From Mycobacterium sp. BK086 (GTDB lineage: Bacteria; Actinomycetota; Actinomycetes; Mycobacteriales; Mycobacteriaceae), in NCBI GenBank assembly GCA_004362315.1, contig SNWL01000008.1, positions 1-64,000 of the forward strand: DNA of 64,000 bases, read 5' to 3'. Within the stretch, counting starts at the first letter, position 1. Each line of letters starts with the position of its first letter. Both the position numbers and the translations under genes were made by a program. Below are positions 33,962 to 42,932 of the stretch, piece by piece. The notes under the pieces were generated by a model that did not search any database, had not been told where the DNA came from, and was given only the letters and a program-made list of their open reading frames with translations.

Positions 33962-34597
33962 TCAGCCTCCGCCGGGCTGGCCGGGGAAGGCCGGGCGATG
34001 GCTGGGACGCACGCTGATCTGCGGCGGCCTGGTCTGCGGCGTGGTCACGTTCGGACGGTCGCCGCCATTGCGCGGGTACTGGGGGTACTGCGGGTACCAG
34101 GTGTTCTGCGTCTGCGCGGGAGTCTCCGGCGGGGGAGGCGGCGGTGGTGGCGGCTCGGGCGGCTGTGAGCTGGTCAAAGCGGTGGTCGTGGGCTCGCTGG
34201 TCACGGTCGCCGACGGCGTGTTGGTAGACGGCTCGGAATCACCGGACCCCAGCGACACCAGCAGCACGGCTGCCACCACGATCGCCACGATCGCAGCGCC
34301 GATCGCCCCCATCGCGAGCGTCGCCTGCTTCTTGCGGTACCAGGGCCGTTCGGGAAACCAGAACGCATCCGGAGCGAACGGGTCGAAGCCCTCGTCGAGG
34401 ACGATCGCGGGCAGCTCAGGGTCGGTCGGCGGGTCCAGATCGTCGCCGTGGGCCACCGCGGCGCCGTCGGTCGGACCTGGCTCCTCCGATCGTGCCGAGC
34501 CCGGATACGGCTGCTCCGGATAGGGACCGAACGGATCCCCAAAGGCGACGGGCGCTGCAGCCTCGTCGATGTCCCCGGCGGGGTCCTGCTTCCGCAT
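33962..34597 (-). CDS. Acidic membrane protein with Pro-rich outer tail
   Basis: 211 residues from the ATG at 34597 (RKQDPAGDIDEAA); a start at 34645 would add an unlikely Ala-rich extension. The N-terminal 95 residues are acidic and Pro-rich, followed by ERPWYRKKQATLAMGAIG and a helix ending VVAAVLLVSLG, then a Thr, Pro and Tyr-rich tail including a poly-Pro run. It shares the PWY(R/K)-helix-tail plan with its neighbour and with the gene between iniA and iniC. The tail ends in PGQPGGG. No function is known. Confidence 0.75.
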   Translation of the reverse strand: MRKQDPAGDIDEAAAPVAFGDPFGPYPEQPYPGSARSEEPGPTDGAAVAHGDDLDPPTDPELPAIVLDEGFDPFAPDAFWFPERPWYRKKQATLAMGAIGAAIVAIVVAAVLLVSLGSGDSEPSTNTPSATVTSEPTTTALTSSQPPEPPPPPPPPPETPAQTQNTWYPQYPQYPRNGGDRPNVTTPQTRPPQISVRPSHRPAFPGQPGGG

Positions 34598-34645
34598 GGC
34601 TATCAATGCTAAAGGGCTTGCCAGGGCGGATGCAGCTTTCCGCAA

Positions 34646-35578
34646 TCAGGCGAGCTGGCGCGTCACCTCGGTGGCGAACAGTTCCATGTGGTCTATGTCG
34701 GACATATCCAGCAGCTGGATGTACACCCGCTGGACACCCGCGGCGATGAAAGGCCCTAGCTGGTCGACGATTTCGGCCGGAGTGCCGACCAGCGGAGTGT
34801 TGGTGCGCAGCTCGTCGCCTTCCCGGGAGATCGCGTCGGCGCGACGGCTGATCTCGGCGTCGTTGCGCCCGGCGCAGACCACGAACGCTGCCGAGTACAC
34901 GAAATCATCGGGATCGCGGCCGGCGTCCTGCAGCGCGGCACGGACCCTGCCGAGCTGGGGTTCGACAAAGTCCAGACTCGGGAACGCGAGGTTGTACTCC
35001 GCGGCGAACTGCGCGGCCAGCGCCGGGGTGCGCTTCGCGCCGTTGCCGCCGATGATGATCGGCGGATGGGGCGTCTGCACCGGCTTGGGCAGCGCGGGTG
35101 AGTCCTTGACGGTGTAGTGGGTGCCGTTGTAATCGAAGGTCTGGCCGGCCGGAGTGGTCCACAGCCCGGTGATGATGTCGAGCTGTTCATGCAGCCGATC
35201 GAATCGCTCGCCCAGTGGTGGGAACGGGATTGCGTAGGCCAGGTGCTCTTCGTCGAACCAGCCCGCGCCGATCCCGAAGTCGACCCGGCCCGAGCTCATC
35301 GCGTCCACCTGCGCCACCGAGATCGCGAGCGGTCCCGGATGGCGGAACGTCGCGGAGGTGACCAGCGTGCCGAGCCGGATCGTGGACGTCTCGCGGGCGA
35401 TGCCGGCCAGTGTCACCCAGGAGTCGGTGGGCCCGGGTAGCCCGTCACCGCTCATCGCGAGGTAGTGATCGGATCGGAAAAACGCGGAATAGCCCAAGGA
35501 TTCGGCGGCTTGAGCCACCGCGAGCTGGTCGGTGTAGCTGGCGCCCTGCTGGGGTTCGACGAACACACGGAAGTCCAT
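34646..35578 (-). CDS. F420-dependent LLM-class oxidoreductase
   Basis: 310 residues with the luciferase-like TIM-barrel plan: MDFRVFVEPQQ, then SAFFRSDHYLAM, TIRLGTLVTSATFRHPGPLA, GRVDFGIGAGWFDEEH and a C-terminal VGTPAEIVDQL. It resembles the Rv1855c-type group. The cofactor is expected to be F420; the substrate cannot be told. It lies ten bases after lpqJ and 48 before the membrane-protein gene on the same strand, and may share their transcript. Confidence 0.87.
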   Translation of the reverse strand: MDFRVFVEPQQGASYTDQLAVAQAAESLGYSAFFRSDHYLAMSGDGLPGPTDSWVTLAGIARETSTIRLGTLVTSATFRHPGPLAISVAQVDAMSSGRVDFGIGAGWFDEEHLAYAIPFPPLGERFDRLHEQLDIITGLWTTPAGQTFDYNGTHYTVKDSPALPKPVQTPHPPIIIGGNGAKRTPALAAQFAAEYNLAFPSLDFVEPQLGRVRAALQDAGRDPDDFVYSAAFVVCAGRNDAEISRRADAISREGDELRTNTPLVGTPAEIVDQLGPFIAAGVQRVYIQLLDMSDIDHMELFATEVTRQLA

Positions 35579-35588
35579 GGCAGCCAGC

Positions 35589-36149
35589 TTAGAAAACCTT
35601 GACCCCTTCGGTACTGATGAACAGTCCGTGACTGGTGCCGTCGTTGGTGAACGTGGTGCCGTCCGGGCTGGCGTCGATGGTCCAGCCGACCGCGTGATAG
35701 GTCGCGTAGTCCAGCGGCGTGGTCGGGATGTCGCCGAGATTTCCGGCGATCCACCGCACGCTGCCGCTGGCCGTCACCTCGACGCCGTTGGCGGGCTCGC
35801 CGTTGACGACAGGCGGGTTGGTGAAATCGGATTCGCAGCCGACCGTCTGGGAGTTGATCTGGCAGCGGGTCTGGCCGGATTTGGTTTCGATGTAGACGTA
35901 ACCGGTGTCGCTGGGCGCCAGTGTCTGGGCGCCGCCGGGCGTCGGAACCTTCGTGGGTGTCGGAGTGGCCGGTGTCGTCGGCGTCGAGACGGTCGGCTTG
36001 CTGGTGGGAAAGCTCGGCTCACCGCCGGGACCGCAGCCGGGACAGCGGGCCGCGCCGTCGGTGGTGGTGCTGCAGCCTGCGGCAGCGGCACCAGCGGCCA
36101 CCAGCCACAGCACCGCGACGCCGGCCCTCATGCCGTTGGATATCCGCAC
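35589..36149 (-). CDS. lpqJ: Lipoprotein LpqJ-like
   Basis: 186 residues. An N-terminal hydrophobic signal (VAVLWLVAAGAAAAGC) places the lipidated Cys at residue 26. A Thr/Pro-rich linker follows (VSTPTTPATPTPTKVPTP), then a domain of about 110 residues with one Cys pair (TRCQINSQTVGCESDF), probably a disulfide. The place after the ini cluster and the pattern match LpqJ (Rv0344c) of M. tuberculosis, a surface lipoprotein with no defined role. It begins the minus-strand group that runs to 33362. Confidence 0.85.
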   Translation of the reverse strand: MRISNGMRAGVAVLWLVAAGAAAAGCSTTTDGAARCPGCGPGGEPSFPTSKPTVSTPTTPATPTPTKVPTPGGAQTLAPSDTGYVYIETKSGQTRCQINSQTVGCESDFTNPPVVNGEPANGVEVTASGSVRWIAGNLGDIPTTPLDYATYHAVGWTIDASPDGTTFTNDGTSHGLFISTEGVKVF

Positions 36150-36186
36150 ACCGAACTCCTGCCGTCGAGTGTCAGCGTACGCATTC

Positions 36187-36210
36187 AGTGACGGAAGTGA
36201 CTTGAGTGAC
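36187..36210. promoter_or_regulatory. AGTGAC repeated three times at nine-base period
   Basis: AGTGAC occurs at 36187, 36196 and 36205 between divergent lpqJ and the acyl-CoA dehydrogenase. A nine-base step with a constant hexamer suggests direct-repeat half-sites for a regulator, although three copies can occur by chance. Confidence 0.3.
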
Positions 36211-36303
36211 TCGCGGACTCGGTGTTCGCCGGCAACCCGCGAACCGCCGATCCGGCTGCGACGATCGCGTTAGATTCGACGCCTGCATATGGGAGGGCAC
36301 GCC

Positions 36304-38043
36304 ATGACGCACACCGGCGAGCTGTTGTTCAATCCGATCACCTACGACCCACGACAGTTCGACCCGGGAACGCGGCGCCAGCTGCGGGCGCTGATCGACT
36401 GGTTCGAGCAGCGCGGCAAGACGCGGCTGCTGCAAGACGATCTGGACGCGGTGTGGGTGGCGGACTTCCTCGATTTCATCAAGCGGGAGCGGATCCTCGC
36501 GACCTTCCTCACCCCAACGGAATTCGGCTTGGGTGACGACAACAAGCGTTGGGACACCTCCCGCAACGCCGCGCTCAGCGAGATCCTGGGGTTCTACGGG
36601 CTGGCCTACTGGTATGCCGAACAGGTCACCATCCTCGGTCTCGGCCCGATCTGGCAGAGCGACAACATCAAGGCCAAGCAGCGCGCCGCCGAGCAGCTCG
36701 AAGCGGGTGGAGTCATGGCCTTTGCGCTTTCCGAGCGCGAGCACGGTGCCGATATCTACAACACCGACATGATCCTGACTCCTGCCGACGAAGACGAGGA
36801 AGGCGTCGTTTTTCGCGCGACCGGCCAGAAGTACTACATCGGCAACGGCAACGTGGCGGGCATGGTGTCGGTGTTCTCTCGCAGGGCCGATATCGACGGC
36901 CCCGATGGCTACGTGTGGTTCGTCGCCGACAGCGCGCACCCCGCCTACGAGCTGATCGGCAACGTCGTCCATGGCCAGATGTTCGTGAGTAACTTTGCGC
37001 TGCATGACTATCCGGTCCACGAGGAGGACATCCTGTGCTCCGGACCTGAGGCGTTCTCGGTGGCGCTCAACACGGTGAACGTAGGCAAGTTCAACCTGTG
37101 CACCGCGTCGATCGGGATGTGCGAGCATGCGTTCTACGAGGCGATCACGCACGCCAACAACCGCATCCTGTACGGCAACCCGGTGACCGAATTCCCGCAT
37201 GTGCGGGCCAGCTTCGTCGACGCCTACGCCCGGCTGATCGCGATGAAACTGTTCAGCGACCGTGCGATCGACTACTTCCGCACCGCCAGCCTCGACGATC
37301 GTCGCTACTTGCTGTTCAACCCGGTGACCAAGGCGAAGGTGACCTCGGAGGGTGAGACCGTGGTGAGGATCCTCTGGGATGTTCTGGCTGCCAAGGGTTT
37401 CGAACGCACCACGTATTTCTCTGAAGTGCGGCAGATGATCGGTGCGCTGCCACGGCTAGAGGGGACGGTGCACGTCAACGTGGCGCAGATCCTCAAGTTC
37501 ATGCCGAATTTCCTGTTCAACCCGGGCACATACCCCGAGGTCGGCACGCGCGACGACAGGTGCGACGACGTGTTCTTCTGGGCGCAGGGGCCGGCCAAGG
37601 GGGCGTCGAAAGTGCAATTCGCCGATTGGGTTCCGATCTTCGAGAAGGCTTCTGGCATACCGAACGTGGCACGCTTCACCGAACAGGTGCGGGCACTGCA
37701 GGCGTTGTTGACCACCGCGGCACCCGATGCCGAGCAGCAGCGCGATCTGGATTTCATGCTCGTCATCGGGCACTTGTTCACCCTGGTGGTCTACGGTCAG
37801 CTGATTCTGGAACAGGCCGAATTGCGAGGGCTGGACCGCGATCTGGTGGACCAGATCTTCGACGTTCAGGTGAGGGATTTCTCGGGCTATGCGGTGGCGC
37901 TGCATGGGAAGGCGAGTTCAACTGCAGCCCAACAGGAATGGGCGATATCGGCGGTGCGCAAGCCGGTGGTCGACACCGAGCGCTTCGACCGGGTATGGCG
38001 GCAGGTGAGCGCCTACGACGGCGCCTACGAGATGCGCCCTTGA
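36304..38043 (+). CDS. Acyl-CoA dehydrogenase-like flavoprotein
   Basis: 579 residues from the ATG at 36304, with GGGAGGG upstream. FAD-fold signatures are FALSEREHGADI (ordinarily A.TE...GSD), then VFRATGQKYYIGNGNVAGM and a C-terminal helical bundle. The N-terminal helix domain is longer than in short-chain enzymes, and the C-terminus is extended. The substrate is likely an acyl-CoA of unknown length. Motifs are weaker than in standard ACADs, so the catalytic base cannot be assigned. It lies apart from a beta-oxidation operon, next to lpqJ in the opposite direction. Confidence 0.83.
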   Translation: MTHTGELLFNPITYDPRQFDPGTRRQLRALIDWFEQRGKTRLLQDDLDAVWVADFLDFIKRERILATFLTPTEFGLGDDNKRWDTSRNAALSEILGFYGLAYWYAEQVTILGLGPIWQSDNIKAKQRAAEQLEAGGVMAFALSEREHGADIYNTDMILTPADEDEEGVVFRATGQKYYIGNGNVAGMVSVFSRRADIDGPDGYVWFVADSAHPAYELIGNVVHGQMFVSNFALHDYPVHEEDILCSGPEAFSVALNTVNVGKFNLCTASIGMCEHAFYEAITHANNRILYGNPVTEFPHVRASFVDAYARLIAMKLFSDRAIDYFRTASLDDRRYLLFNPVTKAKVTSEGETVVRILWDVLAAKGFERTTYFSEVRQMIGALPRLEGTVHVNVAQILKFMPNFLFNPGTYPEVGTRDDRCDDVFFWAQGPAKGASKVQFADWVPIFEKASGIPNVARFTEQVRALQALLTTAAPDAEQQRDLDFMLVIGHLFTLVVYGQLILEQAELRGLDRDLVDQIFDVQVRDFSGYAVALHGKASSTAAQQEWAISAVRKPVVDTERFDRVWRQVSAYDGAYEMRP

Positions 38044-38045
38044 GT

Positions 38046-38471
38046 TCAGCGAATCGTCACTGCCGCGGTGAATGACCACGAATCTTTGACCCCGCCCGGC
38101 CACGGCTGGCTGTAGGTGGTGGCGACGGTGGCGGTGCCGGCCTTGAGTGCCTGGAAGGTCCAGGTCGTTGTCCCCGGTGCGCCCGGCAGGTGGACCCCGG
38201 ACGGTCCGGAGTCGAAATGGTCGCGTTGTGCGATCACCGCGGGATCGCTGATCTGGGCTTGCGGCGCCCACTGGTAGCCGGTGGAGGGGTTGGATGCCAG
38301 CACGAGCCGCAACGTGTCACCCACGCCGAGGGAGATGTCGAGCTTCAGGTGCTTCTTGTTCAGCAGGTCGTCGTAGGCCACGTCGATCGTCGTGGTTCCC
38401 GGAGGCTTCTTTATGCCGCCGCACCCGGTCAACGCCAGCGCCAGTGCGAGCACCGCGATCAGCCGGATCAT
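38046..38471 (-). CDS. Chagasin-like (I42) inhibitor lipoprotein
   Basis: 141 residues from the ATG at 38471. A signal with lipobox LTGC puts the lipid on Cys17. The mature part has NPSTGYQW (61-68), a GT..WTFQALKAGTATV segment and SQPWPGG, matching the three loops by which chagasin-family proteins block papain-type cysteine proteases. The ATG overlaps the SDR stop as ATGA, so the pair is translated together. A surface-held inhibitor of host or competitor proteases is the likely role. Target unknown. Confidence 0.8.
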   Translation of the reverse strand: MIRLIAVLALALALTGCGGIKKPPGTTTIDVAYDDLLNKKHLKLDISLGVGDTLRLVLASNPSTGYQWAPQAQISDPAVIAQRDHFDSGPSGVHLPGAPGTTTWTFQALKAGTATVATTYSQPWPGGVKDSWSFTAAVTIR

Positions 38472-39325
38472 GGCGCGCCGCGCTTGTATCGCATGAACCG
38501 GCGCAGGTAGGGCACCAGCCGTCGGGCCGGCACGGGCCCCGGCCAATCGTCGGCGCGAAAATAGGCGTCGGACCCACCGTCGACGAAAACAACGCTGCCG
38601 CAGAGGAAATCGGCCGCATCGGACAGCATGAAGACCACCCAGTCGGCCAGCTTCCCGGCGTCGCCGAATCCGCCGATCGGCACCGGGAAGGAGTGGATCG
38701 CCTTGGCTTCGGCGGGGGTGGAGAGCTGCTTTTCCAATAGTGGGGTGAGGATCGCGCCGGGGGCGATGGCGTTGAGCCGGATGCCCGCGCCGGCCCAGTC
38801 GCGGGTCACTGCGTGGCGCCGGACCCAGCGGCTCACTGCGACCTTCGAGGCGCCGTAGGCCATCGAGGATGCGGCCTTGCCGACCCATCGCAGTGTCCGT
38901 GCGGCTTTGTCGCCGTCGCCGGCCAACAGGGCGCGGATGGCGCGACCGGGTATCGCCGGTATGGTCGTGGTCGAATTACTGGAGAAAACAACGACTTTCG
39001 CGCGTTCGCCGGCGGCCAGCGCGGGTCGCCACGCCTGCAGCAGTTCCACGACGCCGAAGTAGTTGACCTGGGTGATCAGCCTCGGCTGCTCGGGCCCCGG
39101 CGTGGGACCCAGGCCGGCCGCCAGTACCGCCCCGTCGAGCCGCCCACCGCACGCGCTCCGCACGGCGTCGGCGGCCGCCCGGCGACCGATCGGGGTCGAT
39201 AGATCGGCCACCACGTCGGCGGGCTGGATGTCGACCCCGATCACGGTGTGGCCGTTGGCTCGCAGCCTCTCGACGACGGCCTTGCCCATGCCCGATGCCG
39301 AGCCGGTGACGGCGTAGGTTCCCAT
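38468..39325 (-). CDS. Short-chain dehydrogenase/reductase
   Basis: 285 residues. The cofactor loop TGSASGMG stands at the N-terminus, VDIQPADVVADLS sits at the specificity position, catalytic Ser is in VVVFSSNSTTT and catalytic YGASK is near residue 167. The acidic residue at the end of strand 2 favours NAD(H). A C-terminal extension (ARRLVPYLRRFMRYKRG) is basic and may touch membrane. It precedes, and overlaps by four bases, the I42 lipoprotein gene. Substrate not recognisable. Confidence 0.87.
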   Translation of the reverse strand: MGTYAVTGSASGMGKAVVERLRANGHTVIGVDIQPADVVADLSTPIGRRAAADAVRSACGGRLDGAVLAAGLGPTPGPEQPRLITQVNYFGVVELLQAWRPALAAGERAKVVVFSSNSTTTIPAIPGRAIRALLAGDGDKAARTLRWVGKAASSMAYGASKVAVSRWVRRHAVTRDWAGAGIRLNAIAPGAILTPLLEKQLSTPAEAKAIHSFPVPIGGFGDAGKLADWVVFMLSDAADFLCGSVVFVDGGSDAYFRADDWPGPVPARRLVPYLRRFMRYKRGAP

Positions 39326-39356
39326 CGAAGCGAGTATGGCCTACCGGGGTCGGTTG

Positions 39357-40997
39357 TCAGGCCACCAGCACCGCGGGTGTTTCGGGTTCGGTCGCCACCG
39401 AGGGCGGCGGCAGCGGATGGCCGGGGTTGAAGATGTCCACCCCGGTTGTCCAGGCGATCAGTTGGGCCAGTGCCTGAGTGGCCGACACCGAGACGTTGCC
39501 GAGGACCTGGACGACGACCTTGGCCACCTCGGCCAGCTGACTGATCAGGAAGATGTTGTCATCGACGATGCCCTGCAGTGCCGCGGTGATGCTGGTGATG
39601 CCGCCGTTGAGGAAGTACGGGATGCTGGCGAAGATCGTCCGCACGCTCAGCGCCACATTCGTTTGGATATCCGGCCAGCCGTTGCGTGCGATGGCGTCCA
39701 GAAGTGCCTGATCCAGGTCATCCGGGAGGACGTTGCTCGATCCGAGCGTGGTCAGTGACACCCCGGGCGACCCCGTCGCCGGCGGTGCGCCGAACAGGTC
39801 CAAGACGGTGGGCGTGACATCGATGATCGAGTAGGCAAGGTTCATCCGGCCCGGGTCGAAGCCGTCGCCGTTGGCGATGACCCACGTCGATGTCTCGTCG
39901 GGGGATTGGAAGCCGTGCCCGAAGCCCAGCTGCGGCTGGTGGCCGTGGTCGGTGACCACAATGACGGTCCAGTTCTCACCGGAGGTGTTCACCGCGTCCA
40001 TGATCGCGCCGATATTGGTGTCGGTCCGGTTGATCGCCGCCGCGTATTCCGGTGAGGCTCCGCCGTATTGGTGGCCGGCCTCGTCGACCTGGACCAGATA
40101 GGAGAACAGGAAGTTCGGGGGTTCCCCGCTCTGGATCGCGGCGACCGTCTGCGCGGTGACCTCGGCGTCGGTCAGCGACCAGTTCGCGTCACCGGGAACC
40201 TGCGGCACCAGCGAGTACGAATCGACGGGGTACGCCCCGGCGTTGGCGATATCGGTGATGACATCCCAGTCCGCGATCACCATGGTGTCGATGTCGGAGT
40301 TGAAGTACTCGAGCTGGTTGATCACCGTCGGCCACTTCGTATAGGTGCCGGGCGTGAAAATGTTGTTGATGACGCCGGTCTGGTTGTCCCAGGCCCCAGT
40401 CAGGATCGCAGTCCACGACGGGTTCGAGATGGTGGTGTGGCCGACGATGCTGGCCACCCCGGTGACGCTGTCGCCCATCAGCGCGTCGAAGTTCGGATTG
40501 TCGCCGGCGATGACGCGGCGCAGGTTGGTGCCGTCGACGCCGATCACCAGCACGTGGACGTCGGTCGGGTTGGCCAGGTCGTTGACGACGTTGATGACGG
40601 TCGCGGCGCTCCGGGCGCGCAGCGAGGCGCCGGTGGTGATGCTACCGGCCGGGGCCAGTGGCAGCGGCGGTGCGGGAAGCGACACCGGAAGTGACAGTGC
40701 CGCCGCAAGTTTCAGCGGTGCGATGGTCCGGCGCGCCGTCGGTTTAGCTGTCGACGCCGCCGCGGGCGTGCTGGCGGCGCTGCTGCGGCGCGGCCCGGTG
40801 ACGACACCGGTCTTGGCCGCCGGCTTGCGCGAGCGGGCTGTCGATGACGAGGGCGACGAACTCGACGACTTGGCCGCGCTCTGCGAATCCGGTGACCCGG
40901 TATCGGCGTAGGCCACCGCGGTCGCGACCGCCGACCCACCGCCGGCGACCACGCCGGCGACCGCAACTCCTAGACACACCTGTTTGATCGTCGCCAC
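39357..40997 (-). CDS. Exported alkaline-phosphatase-fold phosphodiesterase
   Basis: 546 residues. A signal peptide (KQVCLGVAVAGVVAGGGSAV) is followed by a Ser/Ala/Thr/Pro-rich linker to about 120. The catalytic domain has VIGVDGTN (metal Asp155), NPSWTAILTG with the nucleophile Ser or Thr near 194, DEAGHQYGG, and VTDHGH. This is the type I phosphodiesterase/nucleotide pyrophosphatase pattern with two zinc sites. About 130 residues of unknown function end the protein. It probably acts outside the membrane on a phosphodiester or phosphate ester. Divergent from an LLM oxidoreductase gene. Confidence 0.87.
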   Translation of the reverse strand: MATIKQVCLGVAVAGVVAGGGSAVATAVAYADTGSPDSQSAAKSSSSSPSSSTARSRKPAAKTGVVTGPRRSSAASTPAAASTAKPTARRTIAPLKLAAALSLPVSLPAPPLPLAPAGSITTGASLRARSAATVINVVNDLANPTDVHVLVIGVDGTNLRRVIAGDNPNFDALMGDSVTGVASIVGHTTISNPSWTAILTGAWDNQTGVINNIFTPGTYTKWPTVINQLEYFNSDIDTMVIADWDVITDIANAGAYPVDSYSLVPQVPGDANWSLTDAEVTAQTVAAIQSGEPPNFLFSYLVQVDEAGHQYGGASPEYAAAINRTDTNIGAIMDAVNTSGENWTVIVVTDHGHQPQLGFGHGFQSPDETSTWVIANGDGFDPGRMNLAYSIIDVTPTVLDLFGAPPATGSPGVSLTTLGSSNVLPDDLDQALLDAIARNGWPDIQTNVALSVRTIFASIPYFLNGGITSITAALQGIVDDNIFLISQLAEVAKVVVQVLGNVSVSATQALAQLIAWTTGVDIFNPGHPLPPPSVATEPETPAVLVA

Positions 40998-41017
40998 GTC
41001 GTCGTCCCCGATCCTTC

Positions 41018-41040
41018 ACACAGTTATTTGACAGCTGTGT
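41018..41040. promoter_or_regulatory. Inverted repeat between divergent genes
   Basis: ACACAG (41018-41023) pairs with CTGTGT (41035-41040), and ACAGCTGT (41031-41038) is a perfect palindrome inside. It lies midway between the phosphodiesterase and LLM gene starts, where an operator for both would sit. Confidence 0.3.
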
Positions 41041-41102
41041 CACAGACTAGATCCAGGAACAGCCCGCGCATGGCGTTTTTGCGTGCCAGCTACATTCGTT
41101 CG

Positions 41103-42122
41103 ATGGACGTCGACGTCATGACCACCGCCCTTCCGCTGGGACAGATCGGCGGGCTGGCGGAGCGCACGCTGGCCGCCGGATTCTCCGGAATGTTGTTCAC
41201 CGAGACCGGCCGCACTCCCTACCTCAACGCCGCGGTGGCAGCCCAAGCCGCGCCGGGGCTGCAGCTGTCGACCGGTGTCGCCGTTGCGTTTCCGCGCAGC
41301 CCGTTCATCACCGCTGCGACCGCGTGGGAACTGCAGGAAGCGACCGGCGGGCAGTTCCGGCTCGGGCTGGGCACCCAGGTCCGTACCCATGTGACGCGGC
41401 GCTACGGCGTGGCGTTCGAGCGTCCCGGTCCGCGTCTGCGCGACTACGTTCTGGCCGTCAAGGCCTGCTTCTCCGCGTTCCGCACCGGCACGCTCGATCA
41501 CCACGGCGAGTTCTACAACCTCGACTTCATCACCCCGCAGTGGAGCGCGGGCCCCATCGATGAGCCGGACCCGAAGGTCGACATCGCCGCGGTGAACCCG
41601 TGGATGCTGCGCATGGCCGGTGAGGTGGCCGACGGCGTACATGTCCACCCGATCGGCGAACCCGGTTACCTCGCGCGCCACGTGGTGCCGAAAGTGGCTG
41701 AGGGAGCCGCGAAGTCGGGACGGTCACCAGCCGACGTCGCCTTGATCGTGCCTGTGATGACGATCGTCGGCGACACCGATGAGGAGCGCGCCGCAGAACG
41801 GGAGCGGGTCCGGTTTTCCATGAGCTTCTACGGCAGCACACCCAACTACGCCTTCATCTGGGACGAGGCGGGTTTCGAGGGCACCACCGCGCGGATCCGG
41901 GAGAAGCAGAAGGCCGGCGACATTCCGGGGATGGCTGCCCAGATCACCGATGACCACATCGCCACCTTCGCCACCGAGTCGACCTGGGACGGGCTGGCCG
42001 ACGCACTCGCTGCGAAATACCAGGGCACGGCGAGCCGCATCGTGCTGTACAACGCGCTTGGCGACCCCGAGCGTTTCGAACGCTACGGCGAGGTGGCCCG
42101 CCGGCTTTCCCGGGCCGCTTAG
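41103..42122 (+). CDS. F420-dependent LLM-class oxidoreductase
   Basis: 339 residues from the ATG at 41103; an upstream frame to 41028 looks non-coding. Luciferase-like barrel features are present: SGMLFTETGRTPYL, LQLSTGVAVAFPRSPFITA, GGQFRLGLGTQVRTHVTRR and a C-terminal AAKYQGTASRIVLYN. It resembles the TIGR03617-type mycobacterial group. Reaction unknown; F420H2-linked hydride transfer is expected. It leads a plus-strand series with a GAP protein and an MFS carrier. Confidence 0.87.
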   Translation: MDVDVMTTALPLGQIGGLAERTLAAGFSGMLFTETGRTPYLNAAVAAQAAPGLQLSTGVAVAFPRSPFITAATAWELQEATGGQFRLGLGTQVRTHVTRRYGVAFERPGPRLRDYVLAVKACFSAFRTGTLDHHGEFYNLDFITPQWSAGPIDEPDPKVDIAAVNPWMLRMAGEVADGVHVHPIGEPGYLARHVVPKVAEGAAKSGRSPADVALIVPVMTIVGDTDEERAAERERVRFSMSFYGSTPNYAFIWDEAGFEGTTARIREKQKAGDIPGMAAQITDDHIATFATESTWDGLADALAAKYQGTASRIVLYNALGDPERFERYGEVARRLSRAA

Positions 42123-42174
42123 CGGCAGCGCGGTCGGCGCGTTAACCTACGGCCATGCCAGCGCGGAGGTCCCT

Positions 42175-42927
42175 GTGAGCGCGCATCTCGTCGTCATCGC
42201 GACCCTCGCGCTCGCGTTGCTGTTCAGCCCCGAGACGTTGGTTCTGGGACTGGTCGTTGCCAGTGACAAAGTGGTGCCTCGGCAGGCGACGCTGGCCTTC
42301 TCCGGTGGCGCCATCGTCGGGATCGCGTTCGCCACCGGAATCGGGGTGGGGATTGCGGCGCTGTCCGGGGCGGCAGCCGGAGCCGACGCTCACCACACCT
42401 CGTGGCCGGGCTTCGTGGTGCGCCTCCTGATCGCGCTCGCACTGCTGGCGATCGGTATCCGTCGCGCCCTCGGCGCCATCCGGCACAAACCGATTGCCGA
42501 CGTGTCCAAGACCGAGCGGCCGCCGAGCAGGCTGCGGACGCAACTCGTCGCGCGTTTCCCGAAGCTGAACCCGAGCGCGGATCTGCCTCCACGCCAACGG
42601 ATTACCCGAGCCGCATCAGCCGGTTTCATCATCACCGGGGTACATCCGAAGGTTTTCCCGATCGCGATTGCCGCCGGTCACCAGATCCTGGAGATCGCCG
42701 GCCGCGGCGAGCGCACGCTCGGCGCCGTCGTATTCGCGGTGATCGCCGTGATCCCCGCTGTGGCGCCGACGGTGATCGAGATCGTGCGGCCGGGGGCTGC
42801 CGGTGAGATCAAGGAAGGCTATGAGCGCATCATGAAGGTTCACGGCCGCTGGATCGTGGCCGTGCTCCTGCTGGCCGCCGCGGTCTTCGTCGGCCACGGG
42901 GCCTTCGATCACATGCCAGGTCACTGA
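42175..42927 (+). CDS. GAP/Sap-like polytopic membrane protein
   Basis: 250 residues from the GTG at 42175, with GGAGGT at 42165. Six hydrophobic segments (LVVIATLALALLF, GGAIVGIAFATGIG, VVRLLIALALLAIGI, then three after a basic cytoplasmic loop RLRTQLVARFPKLN) fit the family of GPL- and sulfolipid-addressing proteins that help export glycolipids in mycobacteria. A related gene lies at 57331. The GVHPKVFPIA motif matches INPKVLFM in that copy. Substrate unknown; it begins 52 bases after the LLM gene. Confidence 0.75.
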   Translation: MSAHLVVIATLALALLFSPETLVLGLVVASDKVVPRQATLAFSGGAIVGIAFATGIGVGIAALSGAAAGADAHHTSWPGFVVRLLIALALLAIGIRRALGAIRHKPIADVSKTERPPSRLRTQLVARFPKLNPSADLPPRQRITRAASAGFIITGVHPKVFPIAIAAGHQILEIAGRGERTLGAVVFAVIAVIPAVAPTVIEIVRPGAAGEIKEGYERIMKVHGRWIVAVLLLAAAVFVGHGAFDHMPGH

Positions 42928-42932
42928 CGTCT

